Below, in pieces: positions 47,272 to 56,761 of a stretch of DNA of 64,000 bases. Origin of the DNA: Pandoraea captiosa (lineage in GTDB: Bacteria; Pseudomonadota; Gammaproteobacteria; Burkholderiales; Burkholderiaceae). The DNA is taken from the NCBI RefSeq assembly GCF_902459775.1, contig NZ_CABPSQ010000002.1, positions 434,001-498,000 on the forward strand. The letters run 5' to 3'. Both the position numbers and the translations under genes were made by a program. Under the pieces are notes generated by a model. It searched no databases. It was given only the letters and a program-made list of their open reading frames with translations, and was not told where the DNA came from. How positions within the stretch are numbered: position 1 is the first letter of the stretch; every line of letters starts with the position of its first letter.

Positions 47272-48402
47272 TCAACGCTTGATCGACTGCTGCCAGCGCT
47301 TGAGGAATTCGAGACGCTTGGACTGATCCAGATAGACGAGCAGACCTGCGCCGATCGGAATCGGCTTGAGTGCCGAGCCGAGTTGTTGCGTCAGGCCGGC
47401 CATCGACGTCTCGCCGTCCACGTCGGCACGGATCGAGAACAGGTTGGCCTGATTGGCGAGCAACGTCTGGCCGCGCTTGGAGAGCAGGTAATCGATCCAG
47501 AGCTTCGCGGCGTTCGGGCTCTTCGCCTTCTTCGAGATCGTCACGAGACGGCTCACCACCTGCGTGTAATCGCGCGGGTAGACGTAGCCGATGGACGGAT
47601 CCTTCTTCGCCTTGGCGAACGCGTACGAGCCCAGGATGTTGTAGCCGATCAGGTTTTCGCCAGACGAGATGCGCTCCATCATCGCGCCCGTGCTGGATTG
47701 CAGCTTGGGGTTGAGGGCGCCGATCGCGCCGACCAGTTCCCACGTGACTTCCGGGTTCACGCGGGCATCCTGCGTCAGGTAGTTGAAACCTACGCCGGAT
47801 TTTTCGATGTCGTACGTCGTGACCTTGCCTTTGAATCTGGCCGGGTTCGCCTGCAACAGCTTGATGAGCTCCATGCGCGTTTGCGGCACTTCGTTCGCGG
47901 GCAGCAGGCGCTTGTTGTAGACGATCGCGAGAGGCTCGTACGTCGTGCCGTAAGCCTGCTTCTGGTACTGCGCCCATTGGGGAATGTGTGCGGCCTCCGG
48001 CGACTCGTAGCTGGCCATCGTGCCGTCGTTCACCAGCTTGACCTGGAGGTCCATGGCCGAGCTCCAGAGCACATCGGCGCTGGTGCTGTTCGCGGCGTAT
48101 TCGCTGATGTAGCGGTTGTACAGCTCGGTGCTGTTCATGTCGTTGTACTCGACCTTGACGCCGTACATCGACTCGAAATCCTTGATGAGCGGACGCACGA
48201 GCGCGGTGTCGGTCACCGAGTACACGATCAGCTTGCCTTCCTTTTTCGCGGCGTCGATGGTCGTCTGGTAATTCGCCGGATAGCCGGCCGGCACCTGTGC
48301 ATGCGCTGCGGGCACGGCGGCAACCGTTGCCAGGAGCGAGAGCGCGATGGACGCGGCCGTGGTCGTGGCCATCACGGCGCCGCGCGTTGTCGTTTGCTTC
48401 AT
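47272..48402 (-). CDS. Fe3+-type ABC transporter substrate-binding protein
   Basis: 376 aa periplasmic protein of the AfuA/FbpA superfamily, with signal peptide ending AAHAQVPAG and the family pattern KEGKLIVYSVTDTALVRPLIKDFE. GGAGGA lies 5 bases before the ATG. It is first gene of the importer operon and divergent from a TctD/TctE-like two-component system, suggesting the sensor responds to this transporter's substrate. Ligand not determinable by eye. Confidence 0.9.
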   Translation of the reverse strand: MKQTTTRGAVMATTTAASIALSLLATVAAVPAAHAQVPAGYPANYQTTIDAAKKEGKLIVYSVTDTALVRPLIKDFESMYGVKVEYNDMNSTELYNRYISEYAANSTSADVLWSSAMDLQVKLVNDGTMASYESPEAAHIPQWAQYQKQAYGTTYEPLAIVYNKRLLPANEVPQTRMELIKLLQANPARFKGKVTTYDIEKSGVGFNYLTQDARVNPEVTWELVGAIGALNPKLQSSTGAMMERISSGENLIGYNILGSYAFAKAKKDPSIGYVYPRDYTQVVSRLVTISKKAKSPNAAKLWIDYLLSKRGQTLLANQANLFSIRADVDGETSMAGLTQQLGSALKPIPIGAGLLVYLDQSKRLEFLKRWQQSIKR

Positions 48403-48645
48403 GTCATCCTCCGGAGGATCCCTTGAGAGGGATTTGTCGTTTTCGCGTGGCGCATGTTAATTTGCCGAAACTTTCAATTCGCTTTCGATTTCCTGTCGAA
48501 TCCCGCCTGACGCCTATTTTTGGGGTCATGGATTTCCCTAGTGTCGTCATGCGTGACATCAATCGTTCGATGCGTGACGCATGGCCGGAATCGGAGGCAT
48601 CGGCGCCGTGAGGGTGCTTTTCCGTCTCCTGTCATTCCTGCACTC
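48403..48645. promoter_or_regulatory. Divergent promoter region, ABC importer / two-component system
   Basis: ATGCGTGAC is repeated at 48549-48557 and 48570-48578, 21 bp apart (two helical turns), a spacing typical of tandem response-regulator binding. A further group of TTTCAATT/TTTCGATT-like elements lies at 48474-48500. The first repeat copy overlaps no gene, so both may be operators of the adjacent regulator. Confidence 0.5.
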
Positions 48646-49335
48646 ATGCGCATTCTGCTTGTCGAAGACAACCCGAGCCTGGCCAAATCGCTGTCCGAGG
48701 CGTTGACGCAGGCGAACTTTGCCGTCGACTGCATGCATGACGGCGAAGCGGCCGACCATGTATTGCGCACGCAGGAGTACTCGCTCGTGATTCTCGATCT
48801 CGGACTGCCACGGCTCGATGGTCTCGAGATCCTGCGCAGATTGCGCGCGCGGCGCAACCGCGTGCCGGTGCTGATTCTCACGGCACACGGCTCACTGGAA
48901 GATCGCGTGAAGGGCCTCAATCTCGGGGCCGACGATTATCTTTCCAAACCGTTCGAACTCGATGAGCTGGAGGCGCGCGCCCGTGCGTTGATTCGTCGAT
49001 CGCAACATCATGAGAGCGCCGACGTGGTGTGCGGTCCGCTGGTGTTCGACGGCGTGGAGCGCAGCTTTCGGCTCGATGGCGAATTGCTGGCCCTGACCAA
49101 ACGCGAGCGCGCCGTGCTCGAAGTCTTGATCTTGCGGGGCGGGCGCGCCATCAACAAGGAAGCGCTCTCGGAGAAGCTGTTCGGTATCGACGAGTCTGTC
49201 AGCCCGGACGCCATCGAAATCTACGTCCACCGCCTGCGCAAGAAGCTCGAAGGTAGCCGTGTCGCGATCGTCACGCTGCGCGGGCTCGGTTATCTGCTCG
49301 AGGAGAAAGCGGACGTTGCACCGCCCGGAGGGTGA
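48646..49335 (+). CDS. OmpR-family response regulator (TctD-like)
   Basis: 229 aa. Receiver domain: acidic pocket VEDN, phospho-acceptor Asp in LVILDLGLPRLDG, Thr in LILTAHG, Lys in SKPFE. C-terminal winged helix with DAIEIYVHRLRKKLEG. The start MRILLVEDNPS is standard; the frame continues upstream without similarity. The adjacent histidine kinase follows on the same strand. Resembles TctD/QseB-type regulators of carboxylate uptake. Confidence 0.93.
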   Translation: MRILLVEDNPSLAKSLSEALTQANFAVDCMHDGEAADHVLRTQEYSLVILDLGLPRLDGLEILRRLRARRNRVPVLILTAHGSLEDRVKGLNLGADDYLSKPFELDELEARARALIRRSQHHESADVVCGPLVFDGVERSFRLDGELLALTKRERAVLEVLILRGGRAINKEALSEKLFGIDESVSPDAIEIYVHRLRKKLEGSRVAIVTLRGLGYLLEEKADVAPPGG

Positions 49336-49495
49336 TCCGGGCGACGCGTCGTGCGCCCGTCGATGTCACGCGTTCTGCCTGAAGCGCCGTTGCAGCGATT
49401 TTGCAGCGCCTTAGCTGTGCCTCAGCCATGCCTGAGCCGCGACTCGGACGCCTTTGCCACACCTTCGTCATTCAAGCCTCGCTATCTCGCCACGT

Positions 49496-50932
49496 ATGCC
49501 GCAACCGAATCTCCGACGTCAACTCGCGCTCTGGCTGCTGTTCCCCTTGCTCGGATTGCTCGCACTCGACACGTGGCTCACCTATCAGCGTGCGATGAGC
49601 GCGGCCAACTCGGCGTTCGATCGTTCGCTGGAGTTCTCGATCAAGTCGATCCGAGAAGGCACGCAGCTCATTGATGACGAAGTCCAGGTCAATCTGCCGT
49701 ATCTCGCACTGGAAATGTTCGAGTCGGATCGTGGCGGCAAAATCTACTACGTAATCCGTGAAGGTGGCGACGGCGCGCAGGGCGGCGGCAACGACGGACG
49801 CGCGGTGACGGGGTATCACGACCTTCCGTTGCCGCCCGGCCGACTCAGGCCGGAGCCTTATCACACTGCGTTTTACGACGCCGAATATCGGGGTGAGACG
49901 CTGCGCATGGGCGCGCTGCAACTGCCGGTGCACGACGTGCCGAACGCCCGGACGCGTGTCGTTTGGATCGTGGTCGGCGAGACGACCGAGGCACGGCACG
50001 AACTCGCCCGCCAGATCCTCACCGGGGCGCTTCAGCAGGAGGTGTTGCTGGTGGTGCTTGCCCTTGCCATCGTGTGGCTTGGGGTCACGCGCGGTCTGCG
50101 TCCGCTCAATCGCCTGTCCGCCAAGGTGGCTGCGCGGGGCGAAGACGATACGACTCCGCTCGATAACGTCGATCTGCCCACCGAAGTCAAACCGCTGGTC
50201 GAGTCCATCAATCAATACGTGGGACGCGTCGGGCGGATGCAGGCCTCCCGTCAGCGCTTCTTCGCCGATGCGGCGCATCAGTTGAAGACGCCACTGGCCA
50301 TCATCCAGGCGGAGTCGGAACTGACGCTGCGCGAGTCGTTGAGCGCTCAGGCGCGCGAACGTGTCGAGCGGCTCAACCAGGCGGTGAAGCAGGCGGGGAA
50401 AAGCGTGCGGCAGTTGCTGTCGTTGTCTCGCCTTGAGGCGGAGGGTGGGCCACCCGTGGCGATGGTGCCGTTGCGACTGGACGAAGTGGCTCGGAGCGTA
50501 ACGCTCGACTGGTCGCCGGTCGCGCGCGCGCGGCACATCGATCTCGGATTCGAGCAGGATGGACCGGTGCAAGTGGTCGCGCAGCGCGAGTTGCTTGCCG
50601 AACTATGCGGCAACCTGATCGACAACGCCATTCGTTACGCCGGCGATGGCGCGGTCATCACCGTGCGGACACGGCTCGACGGCGGGGTGCCGGTGCTTCA
50701 GGTCCTCGACGACGGCCCCGGCATTCCGGCGAACGAGCGCGACGCGGTGTTCGAGCGCTTTTATCGTAGCGAGCAAAGCCGCACGAGTACCCAGTCCGCC
50801 GATGGCTCGGGCCTTGGGCTGGCCATCGTCAAGGAAATCGCGCGCAAGCATCACGCGCAGGTGACGCTCGACGAAGCCGCTGGCGGCGGGTTGGCGGTTA
50901 CCGTTCGATTCCCGCCGCATGAGGATATGTGA
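49496..50932 (+). CDS. Sensor histidine kinase (TctE-like)
   Basis: 478 aa membrane kinase. TM1 at ~10-28 (LALWLLFPLLGLLALD), a periplasmic 2CSK_N-type sensor domain (~30-170), TM2 (~180-198) and a HAMP-like linker. The H box AAHQLKTPLAIIQAE carries the phospho-His; N box NLIDNAIRYAGDG, G boxes DDGPGIP and GSGLGLAIV are intact. It should phosphorylate the adjacent regulator. The domain layout matches TctE, supporting control of the divergent ABC importer. Confidence 0.93.
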   Translation: MPQPNLRRQLALWLLFPLLGLLALDTWLTYQRAMSAANSAFDRSLEFSIKSIREGTQLIDDEVQVNLPYLALEMFESDRGGKIYYVIREGGDGAQGGGNDGRAVTGYHDLPLPPGRLRPEPYHTAFYDAEYRGETLRMGALQLPVHDVPNARTRVVWIVVGETTEARHELARQILTGALQQEVLLVVLALAIVWLGVTRGLRPLNRLSAKVAARGEDDTTPLDNVDLPTEVKPLVESINQYVGRVGRMQASRQRFFADAAHQLKTPLAIIQAESELTLRESLSAQARERVERLNQAVKQAGKSVRQLLSLSRLEAEGGPPVAMVPLRLDEVARSVTLDWSPVARARHIDLGFEQDGPVQVVAQRELLAELCGNLIDNAIRYAGDGAVITVRTRLDGGVPVLQVLDDGPGIPANERDAVFERFYRSEQSRTSTQSADGSGLGLAIVKEIARKHHAQVTLDEAAGGGLAVTVRFPPHEDM

Positions 50933-51086
50933 CCCAGTCGGCGGACGGCTTGGATGAAATTTCCCGCAGTGCCGTGATATCTGGATGAATTTTCTATGAA
51001 ATGCGTTTATTGCGGGTGATTCTGCAAGCCTTTTCTCAGTTTCGGCGCGTACGATCGATGCACAATTTTTTGGGCGGGGGACGATC

Positions 51087-52247
51087 ATGCGCGAGAGCGA
51101 CACACTTCACTATTTCGATTACGCAGCAACGACACCGGCGGATGCCGAGGTGATCGCGGCCATGGCCGAGTGTCTCGGTGTCGACGGCGTGTTCGGGAAC
51201 CCGGCGTCCAGTTCGCACCCGGCCGGGGTGAGCGCCCGTCGTCTCGTGGAGCGCTCGCGTTCGCAGGTTGCTGCGCTCATCGGTGCCGATGCCGCGGAAA
51301 TCGTCTGGACGTCCGGCGCTACCGAGTCCAACAACCTTGCGCTCAAGGGGTACGCAGAGCTGGGGCAGGCACGTGCGCATCTGATGACGAGCGTTCTTGA
51401 GCACAAGGCGATTCTCGACACCATGGCGTATCTGGAAAAGCGAGGCGCGCCGGTCACGTACCTGAAGCCTTCGGCCACGGGAGAGATCACGGCGGACGCC
51501 GTCGCGGCGGCGCTGCGTCCCGACACCGGGCTGGTGTCGGTCATGCTCGTCAATAACGAACTTGGCACGCTGACCGACGTCGCGGCCATCGCCAAAGTCG
51601 TGCATGAAGCGGGCGCGCTGCTGCATGTGGATGCTGCGCAGGCGCTGGGCAAGACCCCCATCGACGTGAAGGCCATGGGCATCGACATGCTGTCGATGTC
51701 GGCGCACAAGGTTTATGGCCCGAAGGGTATCGGTGCGTTGTACGTGAACAAGGACGTGATGGCGCGCATCGCCCCGCAGATGCATGGTGGTGGTCACGAG
51801 CGCGGACTGCGTTCCGGCACGTTGGCGACACATCAGATCGTGGGGATGGGAACGGCTTGCGAGTTGGCCCGCCAGCACATGACGACCGACAACGAACGCA
51901 TTGCCCGGCTGAGCCGTCGTCTGCTCGACGGGGTGCGGGTGCTCGACGGCGTGGTGCACAACGCGGCGGATGCGCGACGCATTCCGCATACGCTGAGCCT
52001 GACCATCGGACATCCGGGCTTCTTCACGTTCATGCTCAACGGCAACCTGGCGGTATCGTCCACGTCGGCATGCAATTCGGCTTCGGGGCAACCGTCACAT
52101 GTGCTGAGTGCGATCGGGCTCGACAGCGAGGCCGCAGGCCGTACGGTACGTGTGAGTCTCGGACGCTTCACCTCCGAGGCCTCCGTCGACTTTGCGATCG
52201 CATGCTTCGAGCGCGTGGTGGGTCAGTGTCGCGCGCTGGCCGCCTGA
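51087..52247 (+). CDS. Cysteine desulfurase-like aminotransferase class V
   Basis: 386 aa PLP enzyme of the NifS/IscS group. YFDYAATTPAD start, TSGATESNNLALKG, HVDAAQALGK, PLP lysine in SMSAHKVYGPKG, and the flexible loop with the catalytic Cys in STSACNSASGQPSHVL. It probably releases sulfur from cysteine. There is no iscU, iscR or other sulfur-transfer gene beside it, so its acceptor is unknown; it may be a secondary copy. Confidence 0.9.
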   Translation: MRESDTLHYFDYAATTPADAEVIAAMAECLGVDGVFGNPASSSHPAGVSARRLVERSRSQVAALIGADAAEIVWTSGATESNNLALKGYAELGQARAHLMTSVLEHKAILDTMAYLEKRGAPVTYLKPSATGEITADAVAAALRPDTGLVSVMLVNNELGTLTDVAAIAKVVHEAGALLHVDAAQALGKTPIDVKAMGIDMLSMSAHKVYGPKGIGALYVNKDVMARIAPQMHGGGHERGLRSGTLATHQIVGMGTACELARQHMTTDNERIARLSRRLLDGVRVLDGVVHNAADARRIPHTLSLTIGHPGFFTFMLNGNLAVSSTSACNSASGQPSHVLSAIGLDSEAAGRTVRVSLGRFTSEASVDFAIACFERVVGQCRALAA

Positions 52248-52249
52248 CC

Positions 52250-52281
52250 GTCTTGATGTCTTCATGTCTTGGGGTCTTGAG
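52250..52281. repeat. 8-bp tandem repeat, four units
   Basis: GTCTTGAT, GTCTTCAT, GTCTTGGG and GTCTTGAG in register, starting 3 bp after the desulfurase stop codon. Confidence 0.85.
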
Positions 52282-52764
52282 TATAGGACGCAAGGCGGCC
52301 AGGGCCGAGCGTCTCGCGCCTGAGGCGCTCGGCAACCTCCTGTTGGTCATCGTCGGTTGATCGTTTTCGCCTGGTCGTCGTCGGTCTGTCGTTTCCGCTG
52401 GGTCTCGTTGTCGCTTAGTCTCGTCGTCGCCCAGTCATCGCAGTCGCTCTGGATGGTGCGCCGCAGCGTCAGTGACCGTACCTGTCGCCGCCCCTCCTGT
52501 CAGTACGTGCGCTACGATCCGTAGCAGTCCTCGCATCCGCACCCACGTCCATACCCATATCGATACGCATTACCAATGCTCGTGCCACATTGCGCCAAGC
52601 GGTTCGGGCGCGTCGCGGCAGGTCGTTCGCAAGTTGACGGATATTCAGCGCGCCATATGCCGGTGGATGCATTTCATCGACTTGTATTATGCTTTGAACC
52701 ACTTGCGGCATCGCTGACTCCTATTCTCTCCCTCTCCCCACCCACCTTCTTGTCGGAGGTATGT
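52282..52764. other. Spacer upstream of catalase
   Basis: No gene recognised. 52350-52450 is rich in TCG/GTC triplets. Near 52530-52570 there are repeated CCCA(C/T)-CAT elements. 52676-52700 is more AT-rich (TTGTATTATGCTTTG) and is the most likely catalase promoter, with TATTAT as a possible -10. I could not make out an OxyR site with confidence. Confidence 0.45.
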
Positions 52765-54234
52765 ATGAGCAAAGAGAACGAACGTCCGGGCACTGGTTCA
52801 ACGACCGGTGCAGGTGCACCGGCGGCAAGCGACCGGAACACGCTGTCGGTCGGCGCAGACGGGCCGCTTCTGTTGCACGACGTTCACTTCCTCGAGCAGA
52901 TGGCGCACTTCAATCGGGAGAAGGTCCCCGAGCGTCAACCCCACGCCAAGGGTGCAGGTGCCTTCGGCATTTTTGAAACCACCGAAGATGTGAGCCGCTT
53001 CACCAAGGCTTCCCTGTTCAGGAAGGGCGCCAAAGTTGACATGCTCGCGCGTTTCTCCACGGTCGCGGGCGAAGCCGGCAGTCCGGATACCTGGCGCGAC
53101 GTGCGAGGTTTCTCGCTCAAGTTCTATACCGACGAAGGCAACTACGATCTCGTCGGCAACAACACCCCCGTTTTCTTCGTGCGTGACCCGATGAAGTTCC
53201 CGCACTTCATCCGTAGCCAGAAGCGTCTGCCGGATTCGGGGCTGCGCGACAACCACATGCAGTGGGACTTCTGGACAAACAATCCGGAGTCGGCGCACCA
53301 GGTCACGTATCTGATGGGCGACCGCGGTTTGCCGCGCACCTGGCGCCACATGAACGGCTATGGTTCGCACACCTACATGTGGGTGAACGCGCAGGGTGAG
53401 AAATTCTGGGTCAAGTATCACTTCCACACCCAGCAGGGCATGGCGTTCTTCTCCAATGCCGAAGCGGCCACGATGTCCGGTCAGGATGCCGACTTCCATC
53501 GTCGCGACCTGTTCGACGCCATCGCGCGTGGCGAGCATCCGAGCTGGATCCTGTCCGTTCAGGTCATGCCGTACGCGCAAGCGAAGCAGTACCGCTTCAA
53601 TCCGTTCGATCTGACCAAAACGTGGTCGCACAAGGACTATCCGCTGATCAAGGTGGGCAAGATGACGCTCAACCGGAATCCGGAGAACTTCTTTGCGCAA
53701 ATCGAGCAGGCTGCGTTCTCCCCGGGCAACACGGTGCCGGGCATTGGCCTGTCGCCGGACAAGATGCTGCTTGGCCGCGCGTTTGCCTATAACGACGCAC
53801 AGCGCAACCGTATCGGCACGAACTTCCATCAGCTGCCGGTGAATCGTCCGAAGGTACCGGTGAACACCTACATGTTCGACGGCCACATGACGTTCGAGCA
53901 CACGGGCAACGCGCCGGTGTACGTGCCGAACAGCGCCGGACGGCCGTATGCCGACCAGACCGGTGCGGCCGAAGACGGCTGGGAATCGGATGGCGACATG
54001 GTTCGTAGCGCCTATACGCTGCACAAGGACGACGACGACTTCTCGCAACCGGGCGATCTCGTTCGCAACGTGTTCGACGATGCATCGCGAGCGCGTCTTG
54101 TCGAAACCGTGTCCGGGGCGCTGCTCGGCGGCGTGCGCAGTCCGGTGCTGGAGCGCGCGTTCGACTACTGGAAGCAGATTGACCCCGACGTCGGTGCGCG
54201 TATCGAGAAGGCTGTGAAGGACGCGAAGAAGTAA
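52765..54234 (+). CDS. Monofunctional haem catalase (clade 3)
   Basis: Decomposes hydrogen peroxide; 489 aa, the small-subunit size. Catalytic His in [13 protein letters not shown], Asn in [15 protein letters not shown], and the proximal haem Tyr in [20 protein letters not shown] precedes the ATG at 52765. The N-terminal ~30 residues are Gly/Ala/Thr-rich and polar, with no signal peptide, so it is cytoplasmic. Stand-alone gene. Confidence 0.95.
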   Translation: MSKENERPGTGSTTGAGAPAASDRNTLSVGADGPLLLHDVHFLEQMAHFNREKVPERQPHAKGAGAFGIFETTEDVSRFTKASLFRKGAKVDMLARFSTVAGEAGSPDTWRDVRGFSLKFYTDEGNYDLVGNNTPVFFVRDPMKFPHFIRSQKRLPDSGLRDNHMQWDFWTNNPESAHQVTYLMGDRGLPRTWRHMNGYGSHTYMWVNAQGEKFWVKYHFHTQQGMAFFSNAEAATMSGQDADFHRRDLFDAIARGEHPSWILSVQVMPYAQAKQYRFNPFDLTKTWSHKDYPLIKVGKMTLNRNPENFFAQIEQAAFSPGNTVPGIGLSPDKMLLGRAFAYNDAQRNRIGTNFHQLPVNRPKVPVNTYMFDGHMTFEHTGNAPVYVPNSAGRPYADQTGAAEDGWESDGDMVRSAYTLHKDDDDFSQPGDLVRNVFDDASRARLVETVSGALLGGVRSPVLERAFDYWKQIDPDVGARIEKAVKDAKK

Positions 54235-54246
54235 CGATTTTCAATT

Positions 54247-54840
54247 CTACTGCCCGGCAGTGAACGGCGGCGAGCGACTGTGCCATGCATGGTCCTCGCC
54301 GTCGACGTATGTGAAGGGCTTGGCGTCAAGTTTCGCAATGCGCGCCAATATTCTCTGTGCGATCGATGTCTCTCGCATCAAATCCCGGGTGACCTCATCG
54401 GCGGAGGCGACAATTTCTCTCATGGTCAACCCTGCCTCTCTGATCGCTCGGTCGGGTTCATAAAATCCAATCAAATGAAGCCGCTGAGTCGCCATTTCGC
54501 GAAAGACAGCTTCGAAGATTTTCGGTGTTTCGAACAGCATCGATTCCAACGCGGGTGCAACCACTTCGACTTCAAAACGTCGCGACGACGAGTACAACGA
54601 CAGCGCGTCTTCCGACTCGCCTTCCAGGTCCAGAATCGTTTCCTCGTGGTAGGTGTAGGCGTTGCGAATCAAAAGAAGTTGTGCGGGGCAACTCCCAAGC
54701 AGCGCTTGAGCATTGCTGGCAGCGAGCGATTGACTGTCACTGACATAGAACTTGGACGAAGTGACGATGTGTCGGGGCAGCCAGGCCCGCAGGAGTTTTG
54801 CACTATCGTTGGATGGGCAAACGATGCAGCGTTTCAGCAT
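54247..54840 (-). CDS. Unknown protein coupled to the nuclease gene
   Basis: 197 aa, not recognised. Soluble, with no membrane segment. The first half alternates strands and helices (CIVCPSNDSAKLLRAW, AQALLGSCPAQLLLIRNAY) and contains VEVVAPALESMLFE, reminiscent of a motif in some TOPRIM/OLD-like proteins, but the acidic residues do not line up clearly. The C-terminal half is helical. Its start overlaps the stop of the upstream nuclease gene (ATGCTGA), so the two form a cassette. Lower GC than its neighbours. Confidence 0.75.
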   Translation of the reverse strand: MLKRCIVCPSNDSAKLLRAWLPRHIVTSSKFYVSDSQSLAASNAQALLGSCPAQLLLIRNAYTYHEETILDLEGESEDALSLYSSSRRFEVEVVAPALESMLFETPKIFEAVFREMATQRLHLIGFYEPDRAIREAGLTMREIVASADEVTRDLMRETSIAQRILARIAKLDAKPFTYVDGEDHAWHSRSPPFTAGQ

Positions 54841-55416
54841 GAGTCTTGTGCCTCATGAGGAGTATGGTTGTCGAAATGCGCAGCGCCTTCCATGCAGGCG
54901 CGAAGCTTACGCTGAAGGGTTTCGGCGAAGTCCTTTCGGCGCACGCAGTCGTCGATGTCTTTCCCCGTCCAGCAAAGAATCGTGGCGGGCTTCGTGAAAT
55001 TCACCAGCGTGCGAGCGGATTCGCTTAGCCCTCCAGAAGTGAACAGGCAGCCAATGAGTGAGGATGGACGTCGAGCCAGTTGCCCCTGCAATTTGGCGAT
55101 GGGGCCATGCGTCATCTTGCGTTTCGCACGGGCGGCAGGGTGTCGAATAATCTTTGCATTCGATCATTGCAGCGATGTTTGCGACATAAACGACGCCATC
55201 GATTTGCTCCACATTTTTCGTATCGAGAAAGTCGACGCGATATGGCCACTTCACTGTCGCACCACTGAGCTCGAATCCCTTGAGCACGAGATATTCCAGC
55301 GCCTTGCCTGCGTCCCAACCCGGTGTCGAGCATTGCTTGACGTCGCGCCATAATCCGTCGACATCCTTCCATCCGTACCCTCGCACGCGTTCGATATATT
55401 CCCTGTCTGCGACCAT
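54834..55416 (-). pseudogene. PD-(D/E)xK restriction endonuclease-like gene, frameshifted
   Basis: The first frame (from 55416) reads MVADREYIERVRGYGWKD, GKALEYLVLKGFELSGATVKWPY and then the nuclease core EQIDGVVYV ... AAMIECKDYS (Asp ... Glu-x-Lys). After about residue 92 it becomes implausible. The continuing family sequence lies in another frame: GPIAKLQGQLARRPSSLIG, FTSGGLSESARTL, ILCWTGKDIDD, ending at 54834. Removing one base from the GGG run at 55138-55140 would restore a protein of about 193 aa. Either a recent mutation or a sequencing error in a homopolymer. Confidence 0.75.
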
Positions 55417-55600
55417 GCCGTTCTCCGTGAATCTCAGGCCGATTTTAGAGGCGGGAATGGCGGGAAAACGGCAAGTGGCCGATTTATCGGAATTGGCCGA
55501 TGCGGTTCGGCTTTTTGTCTGAGTTTCGGCGGGAAAATGTCACTCGTTGTGAGTGACCGCGTCGTGTAGCGGGATGTCTGCTTGAGACCGGGCGTCTCGC

Positions 55601-56548
55601 CTAACGTCCGAGGCGCGCCAGATCGGCCAGTGCCCGCTGAAACGCCGAGGCGTTTTTCATACCCTGGTCTTCGTGGTTGGTATTGAAGAGCACGTGCGTG
55701 TCATCGGCGAGCGCGGCGATGCGTTCGACCCGTGCCGAGATGTCGATCAGCTCGCTCGCGCTGTACTCGTAGACGAAGCGACCCGACGACGCCGTGATTC
55801 CCCGGCGATTCCATGCGGCGGCGTTGCGTCCATGCAGGCGTACCACGCAAAGATCGTCGCGTGTGGTCGCCCACACGGCGGGCACCGTATTGTCGAATCC
55901 CACCGGGCTGTCGACGATGGTGTGCGCCGCGCCCGTCTCGCGAAGCATCGCCAGCGTGGCGGTCTCGCGTGAAGGGCTATCGAACCAGCTGCGATGGCGA
56001 AATTCCACGACGTGGCGCTCGCCGTCCAGTCTCCGCGCCGTCTCGAAGACCAGGGCGCGCCCGGCCGGATCGTTTTGTATGCGCGGCGAAAACTGAAAAT
56101 GAATCGCACTCAGTTGTCCGCTCTGGCGCAGCGGTTCGACGGCGCTCAGATAGCGGCGCCACAACTCGTCTCGCAACTCGGCGGGAATGTCGCTGGCCGC
56201 GATTTGAACGCCTTGCGTCGCAGGGACATCCTCCGAGTCGTCCAACGCCCTTGCCCCCAGCGCCCGCGCGATGTCGTTCGGAAACGCATTCAGCGGTGTG
56301 GCGTGGCCGGTGAAGGCGCGAAACGCCTTGATGTGGAAGCGAAACGACGGGGGCGTGCGTTGTGTCCATCGCCATGCGACGGCGGCATCGGGCAGCCGGT
56401 AATAGCTGCTGTCGACCTCCACCAGATCGAACGTCGATGCGTAATGCCGCAGGCGCGCCTGCGGCGTGTCGACGCCGGGCGGATAGAACCGTCCGCACGC
56501 GATAAGCGTGGGATCGGTCCAGGACGATGTACCGATGCGAATCGTCAT
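55601..56548 (-). CDS. DUF72 family protein
   Basis: 315 aa TIM-barrel-like protein of unknown function. Family marks: IRIGTSSWTDPTL at the start, FDLVEVDSSYYRLP, FHIKAFRAFTGH, FRHRSWF, and the C-terminal NTNHEDQGMKNA. Widespread in bacteria and archaea. It is divergent from the UvrD-like helicase gene, with a 213 bp shared spacer containing a LexA-like box. Confidence 0.92.
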   Translation of the reverse strand: MTIRIGTSSWTDPTLIACGRFYPPGVDTPQARLRHYASTFDLVEVDSSYYRLPDAAVAWRWTQRTPPSFRFHIKAFRAFTGHATPLNAFPNDIARALGARALDDSEDVPATQGVQIAASDIPAELRDELWRRYLSAVEPLRQSGQLSAIHFQFSPRIQNDPAGRALVFETARRLDGERHVVEFRHRSWFDSPSRETATLAMLRETGAAHTIVDSPVGFDNTVPAVWATTRDDLCVVRLHGRNAAAWNRRGITASSGRFVYEYSASELIDISARVERIAALADDTHVLFNTNHEDQGMKNASAFQRALADLARLGR

Positions 56549-56660
56549 TAAGGTGTCATCAGAGCGTCATCAGGGGCCGGAATGGAGAAAAGTGAACAAG
56601 CGGCGCACCGAGGACTCGTCTTAAATTCGCGGGAAGCTCGATGGGCGTCAAACCCATCGT

Positions 56661-56682
56661 TATAATGTATAAATATACAGTA
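56661..56682 (+). promoter_or_regulatory. LexA-like SOS box over a -10 element
   Basis: TAATGTATAAATATACAGTA (56663-56682) matches the LexA consensus TACTGTATATATATACAGTA at 18 of 20 positions on the reverse strand; the right half keeps ACAG and the left half has ATGT instead of CTGT. It overlaps a perfect -10 hexamer TATAAT (56661-56666), about 80 bp before the helicase start. Binding there would block transcription. Confidence 0.65.
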
Positions 56683-56761
56683 CTCTTAAAGCGTCCTCGT
56701 ACACAAGCGATGCGTTTCGTTCGCTTGTGTGCGTATTTTCGTGGTTCTTTCGCTAACTCGC

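Noticed and set aside
54907-55140. C-terminal part of the first nuclease frame as real protein
   Set aside because: After residue ~92 it is Arg/His-rich and unlike the family, while the family sequence continues in another frame.
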